Below, in pieces: positions 47,001 through 55,570 of a DNA stretch of 64,000 nucleotides. Position 1 is the stretch's first letter. Each line of letters opens with the position of its first letter. The position numbers and the translations under genes are program-made. The notes below the pieces were generated by a model. The model searched no databases. It was not told the DNA's origin and saw only the letters and a list, made by a program, of their open reading frames with translations. Source of the stretch: Pulicaria dysenterica (lineage: Eukaryota; Streptophyta; Magnoliopsida; Asterales; Asteraceae). The DNA lies in contig OX359296.1 in the NCBI GenBank assembly GCA_947179395.2, positions 11,858,001 to 11,922,000 of the forward strand. The letters are read 5' to 3'.

Positions 47001-47808
47001 CAAGGGTCCAAGCATAGCCATGGTACGCTAAGCCGAGGACCAGTTTGCTAATTGGTAATCCTCTTTTGACCCACTCATTTATACCATAATCCGTATTGAT
47101 CCGGCTCGATGGGTCATATAGAGCTGCATGAGCACCTGTGAAATTTTCGGTTAAAGGTGTATGATAATCATATGATCTAACATGCACCCAGTCGAAGTTT
47201 CTTCGTACCGAGTCAACCGGGTAACTAACCGAGTCGAGCTCAGGCGAGTAGTGACCTCCCATAGTCAAAATAAGCTTTTCTTGATCTATAGCAACTCGCC
47301 ACTCATTAAATAAAGTACCTAAGCTTGTCATGTTTCCCTTTGTACTTAGTAAAGTAGTGAAATAAATATCAAGTCCTTCAAACCCGTAAAGACGGGCTGT
47401 TTTTATCGAAGACTGGATGAAACTCTTTCGATACGTGGGGTTTTCAGCCATCTTTAAGAAGTTTGATGAATTCCCATCGTCACCATTGTTTCCATCCTGT
47501 GTCCATATCGACAAAAGTGGTTTAACCGACGGGTTGCTTGTTTTGATCGTGGGTGCAAACGTGGATACATATGGTTCATCTTGAGCTCTTATAACGAGCT
47601 CGTGGGTGGAGGGGTTTATGTACACGAAAGCGCATATGAGATGAGTGAAAAGAGCCGAGTTTATGTTCGGTACCGGGAACTCGCTACCGGTGTACCAATA
47701 ACCAGCTTTGATCCATGTTTGGGATGTTGAAGGTTTTGGTTGTAAAAGGAGAAAGATGAAGAGGAGTACATGAAGGAGGGTAGGCATGAATGTGAAAATA
47801 AACCACAT
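37727..47808 (-). CDS. Chitinase-related receptor-like kinase (CHRK1 type), GH18-like ectodomain + TM + kinase, seven exons
   Basis: Exons (minus strand): 47808-46710, 46596-46471, 46364-46219, 41096-40886, 39203-38966, 38860-38710, 38032-37727. They sum to 2277 nt, exactly 758 codons plus stop; every junction is GT-AG and phases agree. Residues 1-30 are a signal peptide; 32-365 a GH18 class V chitinase-like domain; 379-401 a membrane span followed by LRRK; 450-720 a Ser/Thr kinase with glycine loop GEGGYGPVYK, AVKRL lysine 469, HRD 564-566, DFG 584-586 and PPE 611-613. The kinase resembles the SD/DUF26 (DLSV) clade. The domain order matches tobacco CHRK1. The chitinase signature is lost (IYFTT replaces the D-x-E part), so a ligand-sensing rather than hydrolytic role is inferred. 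Introns 3, 4 and 6 contain transposons but exons are intact. Confidence 0.9.
38122..38448 (+). mobile_element. SINE-like retroposon in intron 6
   Basis: 327 bp flanked by a perfect 17-bp direct repeat AGTTGAAACAAGATTCA (38105-38121 and 38449-38465). The 3' half resembles plant Au-type SINEs (TTGCCGGAGATCTATC, TCTCTACCTTCGGATGGAGG, CCCCGCTGTAGTGGGATTGGG) and ends in TTG/GTG repeats. The 5' half is T-rich and without a clear pol III A/B box, so a full tRNA-derived head is not shown. Confidence 0.72.
38710..38860 (-). CDS. Exon 6: activation segment and C-lobe
   Basis: GCVPPEYIKEGVYSRKYDVYSFG and LLLQIISGKK. The family usually has GYVPPEY, so Cys here replaces Tyr. Donor GTAAGT at 38709. Confidence 0.9.
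38966..39203 (-). CDS. Exon 5: kinase catalytic loop and DFG
   Basis: DPSRRSMLNWEKW...VHRDLKASNILLD...KISDFGIAKSF...RIVGT; RD-type catalytic loop and DFG intact. Acceptor TTTGTAG, donor GTAAGC after two bases of the Tyr codon. Confidence 0.92.
39305..40850. mobile_element. MULE-like/foldback element in intron 4, with GC-rich cargo
   Basis: 1546 bp with long terminal inverted repeats of at least 120 bp (left AGAGAAAATTTCACTCATGG onward; right end is the inverse complement with scattered changes), containing CCATGTGGTTTGCCACTTATTACA. AT-rich sub-terminal parts enclose a GC-rich core (39540-40560) with Pro/His- and Gly-rich open frames of low complexity and GAGAGAGCGAGAG repeats. Flanks share aaaattt (39298-39304 and 40851-40857). 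Long TIRs around captured-looking GC-rich DNA resemble Pack-MULEs, but the short TSD leaves the superfamily open. No transposase. Confidence 0.7.
40886..41096 (-). CDS. Exon 4: kinase N-lobe
   Basis: GELSNGQEIAVKRLS through LVKLLGFC and LIYEYMPNKSLDYYLY; ATP-binding Lys in AVKRL. Acceptor TTTCATCAG, donor GTGAGA. Confidence 0.92.
41097..42070. other. Intron 3 remainder (3' part)
   Basis: AT-rich intron sequence from 41097 to about 41750, then a GC-richer patch (41765-42030, with CGCGCGCGACC and repeated GGATG words) that may be another degraded element. No ORF supported. Confidence 0.4.
42076..46186 (-). mobile_element. Copia-E: short copia element inserted in intron 3 of the receptor kinase
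   Basis: 4111 bp. LTRs 42076-42245 (170 bp, 3') and 46013-46186 (174 bp, 5') with ends TGTTA...CTAATA on the plus strand; flanking TSD ctttg at 42071-42075 and 46187-46191 (perfect). Primer site 46012-46001 reads TGGTATCAAGAG (initiator-Met type with one extra base); a purine tract lies just inside the 3' LTR (from 42246). By eye the LTRs differ at about 8%, so the insertion is old. RT is internally deleted, so it is not autonomous. Confidence 0.93.
42246..45935 (-). pseudogene. Copia-E gag-pol remnants
   Basis: Gag (45935-45288; start probably the internal MAPTEPPK) has a UBN2-type domain (YNSWVKLFKLHARGY, LDEYCQKLKDLANQL). The protease lies in 45130-44546 (WYLDTGASSYLT), the integrase zinc finger and first Asp segment near 44398-44192 (CHSCQISKNKRLPF, DIIHCDLW), a Pro-rich linker at 43818-43231, the RT N-terminus at about 43230-43020, then directly the post-YVDD part and RNase H (43000-42569; SPVDTTSNLS, TRPDITYAVQQV). 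The RT palm with YVDD is absent. A 33-base tandem duplication sits at about 43687-43742. Confidence 0.85.
46219..46364 (-). CDS. Exon 3: juxtamembrane and glycine loop
   Basis: Contains TTFAEIREATNNFSEENKLG and the loop GEGGYGPVYK; ends AAG/GTATTC at 46218. Copia-E begins only 27 bases into the following intron. Confidence 0.9.
46471..46596 (-). CDS. Exon 2: transmembrane segment
   Basis: Codes for a charged stalk (QEEDKYGDHKR), a hydrophobic span VLVITLCAIASVIVLLGCII and a basic stop-transfer LRRK. Too short to stand out as an ORF; found by splice sites (TTTGCAG acceptor, AAAAG/GTAGAC donor) and phase. Confidence 0.85.
46710..47808 (-). CDS. Exon 1: signal peptide and GH18 chitinase-like ectodomain
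   Basis: Starts MWFIFTFMPTLLHVLLFIFL; the Met at residue 8 is an alternative start. Class V chitinase landmarks are present: AGYWYTGSEFPV, THLICAFVYINP, GFEGLDIY at 142-149, FDWVHVRSYDYH, VLGLAYHGYAWTL, and the C-terminal GYTVWQVPNDYNWELSKAA. In active enzymes the segment after GLD reads (L/I)DWE; here it is IYFTT, so the catalytic Glu is Thr. Candidate N-glycosylation sites include N113, N159, N222 and N311. The donor is GTAAGT at 46709. Confidence 0.92.
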
Positions 47809-49129
47809 TTAGAAAGCAAATTGGGAATGGTTTCTTTTTGCTCCTTTGAGTCAATTTTTTATCTCTATAATTAGCAAGTCATTAAGTACTATTCTGTGAT
47901 GCTTCTTGTTAATTGCAATTTGTTCCCTTTCTAATGAACAAATTAAACATAATTCATTAATAATAAAGATAAAGATGTTTTATGTTGTAATTTTAATAAA
48001 TTATCTAGTAAATATATACATGATTATGGTGTCAAATTTTTTTTAATTAAAAACATCATTAGTATAATAAGTGTTAAGATACTCTTATGTTTGGTTAAAC
48101 ATAATTTATCATGTCCTAGTTTAATGAGACTAAGATCTAAAAGATTCATTTTCGAGTTAAAATAAGGGACTCACTCACATATTTGTAAGAAAACATGATA
48201 AATCATATAAAACAACATATGAGCACCTTAACCTTTGACAGAAATAAACTTCTAACTCTGCTTATAACATACAATTTTTTTTAACAAAAGCTATTTTTTC
48301 TTATTGATTCATTCATATAGAATTTATGTTTTATACCAATTTATACAATAACTATAAGGATGTTGTATTTTATTAATAATTAATAATTTTTTTCCATTAT
48401 CAACTAATAATTGTTTAACATTTAATATATATTTATTATTATTATAATATTTTATCAAATCAATGCAATATGTTTCTGAATTTTAAAAGTTTTATTAACA
48501 CGAGATTCTCTTTTTTTTCATCTTATTAGGACAATTCAATTCTTTCACGTAAAGAAAAGCTACATACCAACTCGTGTTTTTCAAGATGACTACCGATTTT
48601 ATTTATATGGACTTCCTTTTCGGTCAATTCAAACCTGAATATGCAACTAAATTTGCAACACGTAGGTGTGAAAATAATTAAATGATTGGTTTTAGAGGTA
48701 AATGTTAAATTGGCCTTTTAACTTTGTTATTTTATTTATTTTGTCCTTTTTACTTTAAAAGTGATCATGATAGGCCTTAAACATCCATTTTGTCACCTAA
48801 ATGGTTCAATCTAATGTTAGACGTTACAAAGCAACGTTAAGTTGCCCACGTGAGACGCACATGAGGCCTTTTAAGTCTTTTTACCTTACCAAGTCTCCAT
48901 TACCAATACAATTAGACTCGTGAACTTTTTGTCGTCATCCCCAAACTCAAACGGTTAACAAAATTACACTCCCTTAATCGACGATTTCATTTAAAGATCA
49001 AGACCCACATTCGCACACATTATAAATATGATGTTCACTTGGAGAAATCATACGACATGTGATTTTGGTTTTGTTTTCTTTGACCTAATTTTATTTATGA
49101 AGAACAAGACATGAATTTGAAGTTTAATT
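47809..49129. other. Upstream region of the receptor kinase
   Basis: AT-rich, no gene. On the minus strand a W-box-type TTGACT (47854-47849) lies about 41 bases before the ATG, and a G-box CACGTG is at 48847-48852. The stretch around 48680-48960 (TTAAATTGGCC...TTTTGTCC) looks like part of a TIR element but I could not find a partner. Confidence 0.4.
47849..47854 (-). promoter_or_regulatory. W-box-like TTGACT upstream of the receptor kinase
   Basis: TTGACT on the gene's strand, 41 bases upstream of the start codon. WRKY factors bind TTGAC(C/T), but single hexamers occur by chance and this may be inside the 5' UTR. Confidence 0.25.
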
Positions 49130-49363
49130 TTGCAGGTGGTCCACCAGATATGTTCTCTATTGAACTTCACCATGATGGTCTTCAACAATGGTGAAATTAA
49201 CTACATTGATAATGTGGATATAGATACCTTTTTGTTGCATGAGTTAGATGGGATTTTGGAGGAGTTAGAATACGATTACAATTTAAAAAGATATTACCAT
49301 TTCATAACTCCTAGAGGTGATTTAGACTTTGGGCTACAAGCTTTAGATAATAAGTGATGTTTT
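49130..49363 (+). pseudogene. MuDR-type (MULE) transposase relic, N-terminal part
   Basis: The open stretch reads INYIDNVDIDTFLLHELDGI, then LEELEY...YYHFITPRGDLDFGLQAL. This matches the acidic N-terminal domain of plant MuDR-family transposases (VDxDxFS...ELGY...YY...DLDxGL pattern). Just upstream, in another frame, is FSIELHHDGL, so a frameshift lies near 49170. An acceptor-like TTTTGCAG (to 49135) precedes it. The C-terminal part lies at 62740-63240, beyond Copia-C. Confidence 0.62.
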
Positions 49364-49429
49364 AAACATGACCAAGTTTGTATGTGATTATAAATTGATG
49401 ATAGTGTACACTGAAATTGGAAAACCTAA

Positions 49430-49816
49430 CGCTATGTTTCCGAGATACAACAAGGAAAGAAAAGAAAATTAATGGGAGAAAAGAAGCATAATGATTTTGA
49501 TTTTCGTGTTCCCGAGGTAGAGAGGAAGGAAAGAAAAAATGGTAATTTTACAATAATACATTTACTTTTTAAAGTTATTTATTGTGATAATGGTAATTTA
49601 GTCACTTAAACAAATCATAAAAGTTTTCCTTTCCTTTCCTTTCCTTTCCTTCCAAATCCTCCCACTTTTGGCAAAAAAGTTAGGAGAGAAAGTTAAAGAA
49701 ACTTTCTTTCCAAATTCTTTCTCTTCTTTCCTTAAAAAATCTTTGAAACACAAAACTTTTTTATTTCATTCTGAATCTCTTATCTTTTCTCCAAATTTAA
49801 ACTCGGGAACACAGTG
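49430..49816. mobile_element. Tourist/PIF-like MITE
   Basis: 387 bp with 15-bp imperfect inverted ends (CGCTATGTTTCCGAG and, read inward from the right, CACTGTGTTCCCGAG) and the 3-bp target duplication taa at 49427-49429 and 49817-49819. TWA duplications are typical of PIF/Harbinger. Interior rich in GGAAAG/CTTTCC; no ORF. Confidence 0.75.
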
Positions 49817-49984
49817 TAAGTTGCACACATATTTCACATCACCATCTAAGGTAATCATCAACGAAACTGAATCCAATAAGACTCAAGTCCAACTTCGTAG
49901 AATAGATAAATAATGAAGAAGACTCATCTTAAAATAGTCAAGACTAAGGTGAAACAAATGTGCAACCCATACATGTAACAATTT

Positions 49985-50196
49985 CACTTCTGCCCCACGT
50001 ATTGAAACCCATCATGAGAGCACAATTCCAAAAGTTGAAACCACACTTCCAAATGTTGAAACCAATCTTGAATCCACAATTCCAATAGTGGAAACCTATA
50101 TTGAAACCACAATTCCAATTGTTGAAACCCATGTTGAAACCACAATTCCAACTGTTGAAACCCTACATGAGACCACAATTCCAATTGTTTAACCTG
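49985..50196 (+). repeat. Degenerate tandem repeat, coding-like, in the MULE relic
   Basis: About six copies of a 33-base unit around CCACAATTCCAATTGTTGAA. In the plus-strand frame it reads as repeats of VET-x-x-ETTIPI. It probably was a linker repeat in the transposase ORF; it stops just before Copia-C. Confidence 0.7.
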
Positions 50197-50210
50197 TAGT
50201 TGATACAACT

Positions 50211-51357
50211 GTTGGTCCCCTAATGAGAATAACAACAAGCAACAGGTGTGTTGAAGGGGGGTTGAATACACTTTTTGCGGAAATTGAACAAATCAAACAA
50301 AAGTGTTACACAAAGTAAATCAAACCACAATCGAATGCTTTGTTTTTCATTAATAAGAAGATGATTACAGACTCTATCAAGTAAGCAAATCTTGATATGT
50401 AAACACCTAATATAAATCTCTCAATCTTTCAAACTTAGCTATCTATAATGAACTTATGATTATAGATACTGACGACTCTCTAAACAGGATTTACACAGAT
50501 TGATAACTTACCAATATCACAACTAACGTGAGTATTCGAACACACGAATAGCTTGGCAATCTATGAATATCTTGATAACGTTGAACTGACAAACAGTGAT
50601 TCAAGAATCGTAACACATACGGTGAGGTGAGGTTTTGGCTCTGCAACACTTAGTTGTTTTCGTATCTGAGTCGTACCTCAAAACTTATCAGGAGATAAGT
50701 ATTTATAATCCTGTTCCTACGGTTCCTAACAAACTGGACTAATCCTAATTTGCTAACTAACTATAGGATAGCTCGGAATCTTGAATCTTGAATCTTCTTA
50801 TCTTGAGTCTTCAATCTTCAATCTTGATTCTGAAGTCTTCTTATCCTTCCCGTAGATATAGAGAGTTAAAACAAAATTCAAAACACATTTAAATTCTCTT
50901 AAACTGACTTCTTCAGTCAGGCTGAGTTACTCAGCTTGAAACTCATCAAGTTGAGTTCTTCGAGAACAAACCCGAATTCAAACATGGACTAACATGTATA
51001 ATTATTAACTCATCCTTAGAAGTCTAAAGAATTAACTAAAACATATTTAGTAACTCTATTGAGCTGACTCAGTCTTCAAGCTGAGTCACTCAGCTTGAAA
51101 CTCATCAAGCTGAAAGTCAATATATATATCTTAGGTTACACACACAGCTTATCAAACATATTGATAATCCTACTAAGATATAGTCTAAGCTGATCAAACA
51201 TATGCTCAGCTTATATTCAGCTTATACTCAGTCCGAATCACTATAAGTGTTCAGTCTGACTAAGCTTCATAATTCTGTTTAAGTTATATGTAGAACACAT
51301 CTTACAAACTTAACTTTGTCTCATCAAATCTTAACTGATGAGATCATTTTCCCAACA
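50211..51357 (-). repeat. Copia-C 3' LTR
   Basis: 1147 bp. Contains paired CTCAGCTTGAA / TTCAAGCTGAG motifs, including a near-perfect 25-bp palindrome around 51077-51101. Confidence 0.95.
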
Positions 51358-51372
51358 AACTCCCCCTATTTG
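51358..51372 (-). other. Copia-C polypurine tract
   Basis: AACTCCCCCTATTTG on the plus strand, a purine tract on the coding strand, directly inside the 3' LTR. A second copy of the same context (GATGATGACAAAAAGGGGGA on the coding strand) lies inside the env-like ORF near 52856-52878, fitting the multiple-PPT habit of Sireviruses. Confidence 0.75.
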
Positions 51373-51833
51373 ATGATGACAAAACCATCAAACAGTTATT
51401 AAGTTTGTTTAACAGAATTATGTTTTAAATCTTAAACTTATCAAGATTTTATATTTGAACTAATCAAATATCAATTGAACTTATCAATTTTAATTGAACT
51501 TATCAATTATAAGTGGAACAAACCAACTTTTAGTTGAACACACCAACTTTTAGTTGAACACACCAACTAAATACATTAATGAATTAGAACTTTTTTTTTA
51601 GCTGAACACACCAACTAAATACATTAACTTTTAGTTATTCATTTAAGCTGAACTTATCAGATTAATAATTATGAACATATCATAACACAGTTGAACATAT
51701 CAAACTTATACTTGTATTAATTGAACTAATCATAATACAAAAATATTGATCACTTAGATCATGCACACTAAGTGCTTAAAAAAAATATTAGAACTAATCT
51801 AATATTTACAATAGAACTAATCTATTATACAGT

Positions 51834-54639
51834 TTATCTTATGAACTCAGGATGTAGAACCTCCCAAAGAATGATTTCTCTGTTGATTTCTTCTAAGAGG
51901 CTTTCAGCTTCTGCATCCCCTCTAAGTTCTCTCTCTTGCATTCTGATGATCTTATTCAACTTATACTTTACAAAATGATTTGAGCTATCATCACAACAAC
52001 TTCTTATATGTATGGCATCCCTAGCTTTTAGATAACATATCTCACTCAGCTTGATAAAGCTGGGATTGCCTGCCTGATCCTTAAACATGAATCCCTGAAC
52101 AGGTGTATCAATACCTTGGTTTTCTTTAAACTCTACACCTTCAGGTATCTCAAATAATCTCTCCCACAGCAGACCAGGAACTGGAACATATCTCAGCTCC
52201 TCAGCTCTATTAATCAGCTTGGAAACTTCAGCAAAGATCTCTTGTTTGATTTGACTTTTTTTGAACTTCTTGAGCATCATTAATATTCTCTGCCATTCTT
52301 GGTAACCCATCCTGTGAACAAATCTCAGGTCCATTCCCATTGTAGATTTATCATCAAATTCAAAATTGAGAATAATGGCTTCATTTGTTCTGCTCAAAGT
52401 CATGCCTCTGATCTCCTTGCTGGTGCTTCTTCTGAAATAGCACTCTTGAATGTCCTCGTCTATATATGGGATAGGATCAGGTTTAGGACCAGTGTAGTAA
52501 GCCTCAGCCTGAGCCAAAGCTTTTCTCTATTTTTCTTTTTCTTGGTCCTTTGCTTCCTTCTCTTTTCTCTTTCTCAGCTCTTAAAGTGAAATGCCTAACT
52601 CATTGGCTTCCTCTTGCTCGAGCATTTCAATCATAAGCCTTGTGGCTTTTTCCTCTTATGTTTCTTCCTCAGTTTCAGAAACACTGTCATCTTCAGGTTC
52701 AGATTCTGCTACCTTTTGTTTCTTAGCTGTAGGTTCCTCTTTGTTCATTTCCAACTCCCCCTCAGCCTGAGTCTTCCTCTCTGCTCCTTTAGCTAGGACT
52801 AGTAGAGCTTCATCTTCAGCTCGAACTAGCTCAGCTTCAATATCAGCTTGAACCTTCTCCCCCTTTTTGTCATCATCAATAGGGGTCGAAGTCCTTTGTT
52901 GTTGGAGTGCAGCAACTACAGAGGCAATCTCCTTAACATCCATTGTCGCTTCTCAAGCCTCTGATAGATTTTGCGTTTATGCTTCTTCTGCTTCAGGTGG
53001 AACAAACCAAATTGAGCAGCAATGTAGTCCTTCAGCTGCTGGATGCCTGAGGAGGCAGTTTCATTGTGAGGAGAGTCTTTGGGTGCATCATCCAAAGGTT
53101 GGTGTTTACCTTCAAATTCATATGCACCAGAGTTTGGACCCTGTGAATCACCTTGGTTTGAAGATGAAACATTGACAGGTCGTGCTAGTGGGTGTGAGAA
53201 GTGAAGAGAAGTAAAGGGGCTCGAAACGTGTAATGTATGGGTTGGTGGTTGGCTTAGTGGTTTGGAGGGGGTGATTGACCCTGGGGATTGGTAAAATGTT
53301 CAATGTTACCTAAGCGTGTCTGCTTAGGCACAGAAACAGGCTCTCCCATGGCACTGGAGAGTGTGGGCTGAGTAGACACCACACCCGGCTTAGGCTGTAG
53401 GGTTGAAATGAGCCTCGAGGTTGACACCTTAAGAGTAGGTGTCTCCCCGTCAACTCCTGCCTGTGGAAGGATCAAGGTGATCTCAGCTCCAGTGATTCCT
53501 GTAGGAGTGGCACCACATATGGCAGTTTTCCTTGTATAGGTTCGGATATTCTCCCTAGCAGCAGTGGGCAAACTAGGGGTGGCTTCAGAGTGAATTTGAA
53601 TGGAAGGTGGAGGAGATGGGTTAGACTGGGTTGGGTTTACCACAGCCTTATCTCCAAATGTAGATGGAGAATAACGAGAAGAAAGAGAAAGTGGAGAGGT
53701 TTTACCGGAAGCAGCTTCAGTATGTACTGGTTCAGCTTGAGCAGAATACTCAGCTTGAACCTCTGTGTCAGCTTGGGAAGCTCCCCCTTGATTGGATCTC
53801 TCTTCTTCACTTTCTGATGAAGCTGTCTCAACTATCAGCAGCATGGGATCACTCAGACCCTATTGTTCTGGAAAGATGTCATTGTTGAACATCTTGGGGC
53901 TAAGTGTAGGAAACAGGAACACATCCTGATCAACTTCATATAGTGTTGTCCCCAGCTCGGCTTCAAATGCCAAGGACAGGTACCTTATGAAAGGTACATG
54001 AAGATCCCTTGTCGTCTTCATCACTTGGACCATGAGTTCGTTGAAGATGAGCTGAGCATAATCCAAATTGCGTGCAAAGTATATGTTGTATAGCAGCTGC
54101 ATCTCGAACTCGTTGACCTGGTCCAATCCTCCAACCTTAGTTCCTAGTGAACGAATCACTGTTGAAACCATGAAACCCCAACTGGTTGGAAAGGTGGCCT
54201 TTTTTATTACACCCTCTGTCTGCGGGTGACCCATTCTGGGTAGGGCTGACCTTGCCACCTGCCTCGTGACAGCAGGCTCGAACTCATCAGATTGAGGGAG
54301 TTGAAGAACATCCCTTAGCCACTGCACGGATAGGTACACTGTTCTATTGCCATTAAGAACAGTCCCTGTAACTTCTCCCCTGTTCTGGTCATACGTACAT
54401 GTGCACCAGAACTCCAGTAAATGTTGAGGAACAATATGGAGAGGTGTGCCACAGAAGGCGAATTCCAAGGGGCATTTACGGATGTAAGCCACCCAGACTT
54501 CATATCCTCTGCCTTGTTTCCTTGGAGGAATTGCAAGACAGGCCCGTTGATTGTTGACTTTAAGCAACGGCACTCCATTGTTCTTCAACTGAGCACCTCG
54601 AATCATTTGATCACCGAGAAATAACGTGATTCCGTCCAT
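51834..54639 (-). pseudogene. Copia-C env-like accessory ORF, broken
   Basis: Starts at the ATG at 54639 (MDGITLFLGDQMIRGAQLKN). The first 260 residues form a globular domain (YLSVQWLRDVLQLP; LLYNIYFARNLDYAQLIF), followed by an in-frame TAG near 53860, a Ser/Pro/Thr-rich part to 53254, a frame change, then a highly charged section (52943-52656) with AKKQKV and acidic runs, another stop, and a C-terminal domain (52517-51834; MAQAEAYYTGPKPDPIPYID...LEEINREIILWEVLHPEF). No signal peptide or membrane span is visible. Its position after pol and its domain order match the Copia-1 ORF at 1-3038. Confidence 0.7.
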
Positions 54640-55570
54640 TTTGGGTTACACTGAGTAATTTGTAATTCGCACTGAGCGGTTCAGAAACTGCACTTAGCAA
54701 TTTAGGGTTTTGAACGGACGAATGCACTAAGCAATTGAGGTGTTGGCGAAAGGTATTTTAGAAGTTGAGAAGTCGGATTTGTAAGCGTAAACTTCTCTAA
54801 ACCGATTATGATCGGTATATATACCTTTCTGAGGAGAGAGAAAAGTTACCGTTGGATTCCCCTTTTTATCCGTTACACCGGAAAAACTTACGGCTTGATG
54901 TAACAGTGAGAGGGGAGAAACACATCATCTTCCAACGGATATAAGTGTAAAATAATATTAGTGACTTACACATATTATTAACACTGAAATATTACACCAA
55001 TACCGAATTAGTATAATACTCGATTTGAGACTGACTCAAATACGCAGACTCTCATGAATTAATAACACCTAGTAATTAAAAAATAGTTTTGGACACACCA
55101 ATTCTGAGTAAACTTATTACTCAGTTTATGTCAAACACTCAGCTTGATTCAAGCACTCAGCTTGAGTTGAGTACTCAGCTTGAGATTGGTACTCAGCTTG
55201 AGTAGAGCACACAGCTCAGACTTAATGACACAGAGTCATTTTTGTTTGAGACTGACCTAAGCATGTATATTAGCTACACTGAGTAGTTCAAACTTGTTTG
55301 GAACCAACCAAACATGTGAACTCATCACACAGCTTGAGTTAAGCACATAGCTCAGACTCAATGACACTTAGTCATTTGTTCGAGACTAACTCAAACTAAT
55401 ATTTTAACCACACTCACTAGTTAACAAAATGTTTGGAACTCACCAAACGTGTGAACTCATCATTCAGTGTGACAGAACTTTCAGTTAATGAAGACTAATT
55501 CATAAACTGTGCACTCAGCTTAAGACACTTAGTCTTTGTCAAACTGAAAACTCAGATTCTAGACACTTAG
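54640..55570. repeat. Copia-C spacer between pol and env-like ORF, rich in CTCAGCTTGAG motifs
   Basis: 931 bp non-coding. Around 55130-55210 the word (A)CTCAGCTTGA occurs four times at about 20-bp spacing. A looser unit of about 120-150 bp (CAGCTCAGACTNAATGACAC...GTCATTT...GAGACT) repeats at 55200-55400. The motif is close to palindromic and also fills the LTRs. Confidence 0.75.

Noticed and set aside
50276..50340. Tandem duplication of a gene region between 50.2-51.4 and 61.4-62.6 kb
   Set aside because: These are the two LTRs of Copia-C, shown by the perfect TSD, primer site and purine tract.
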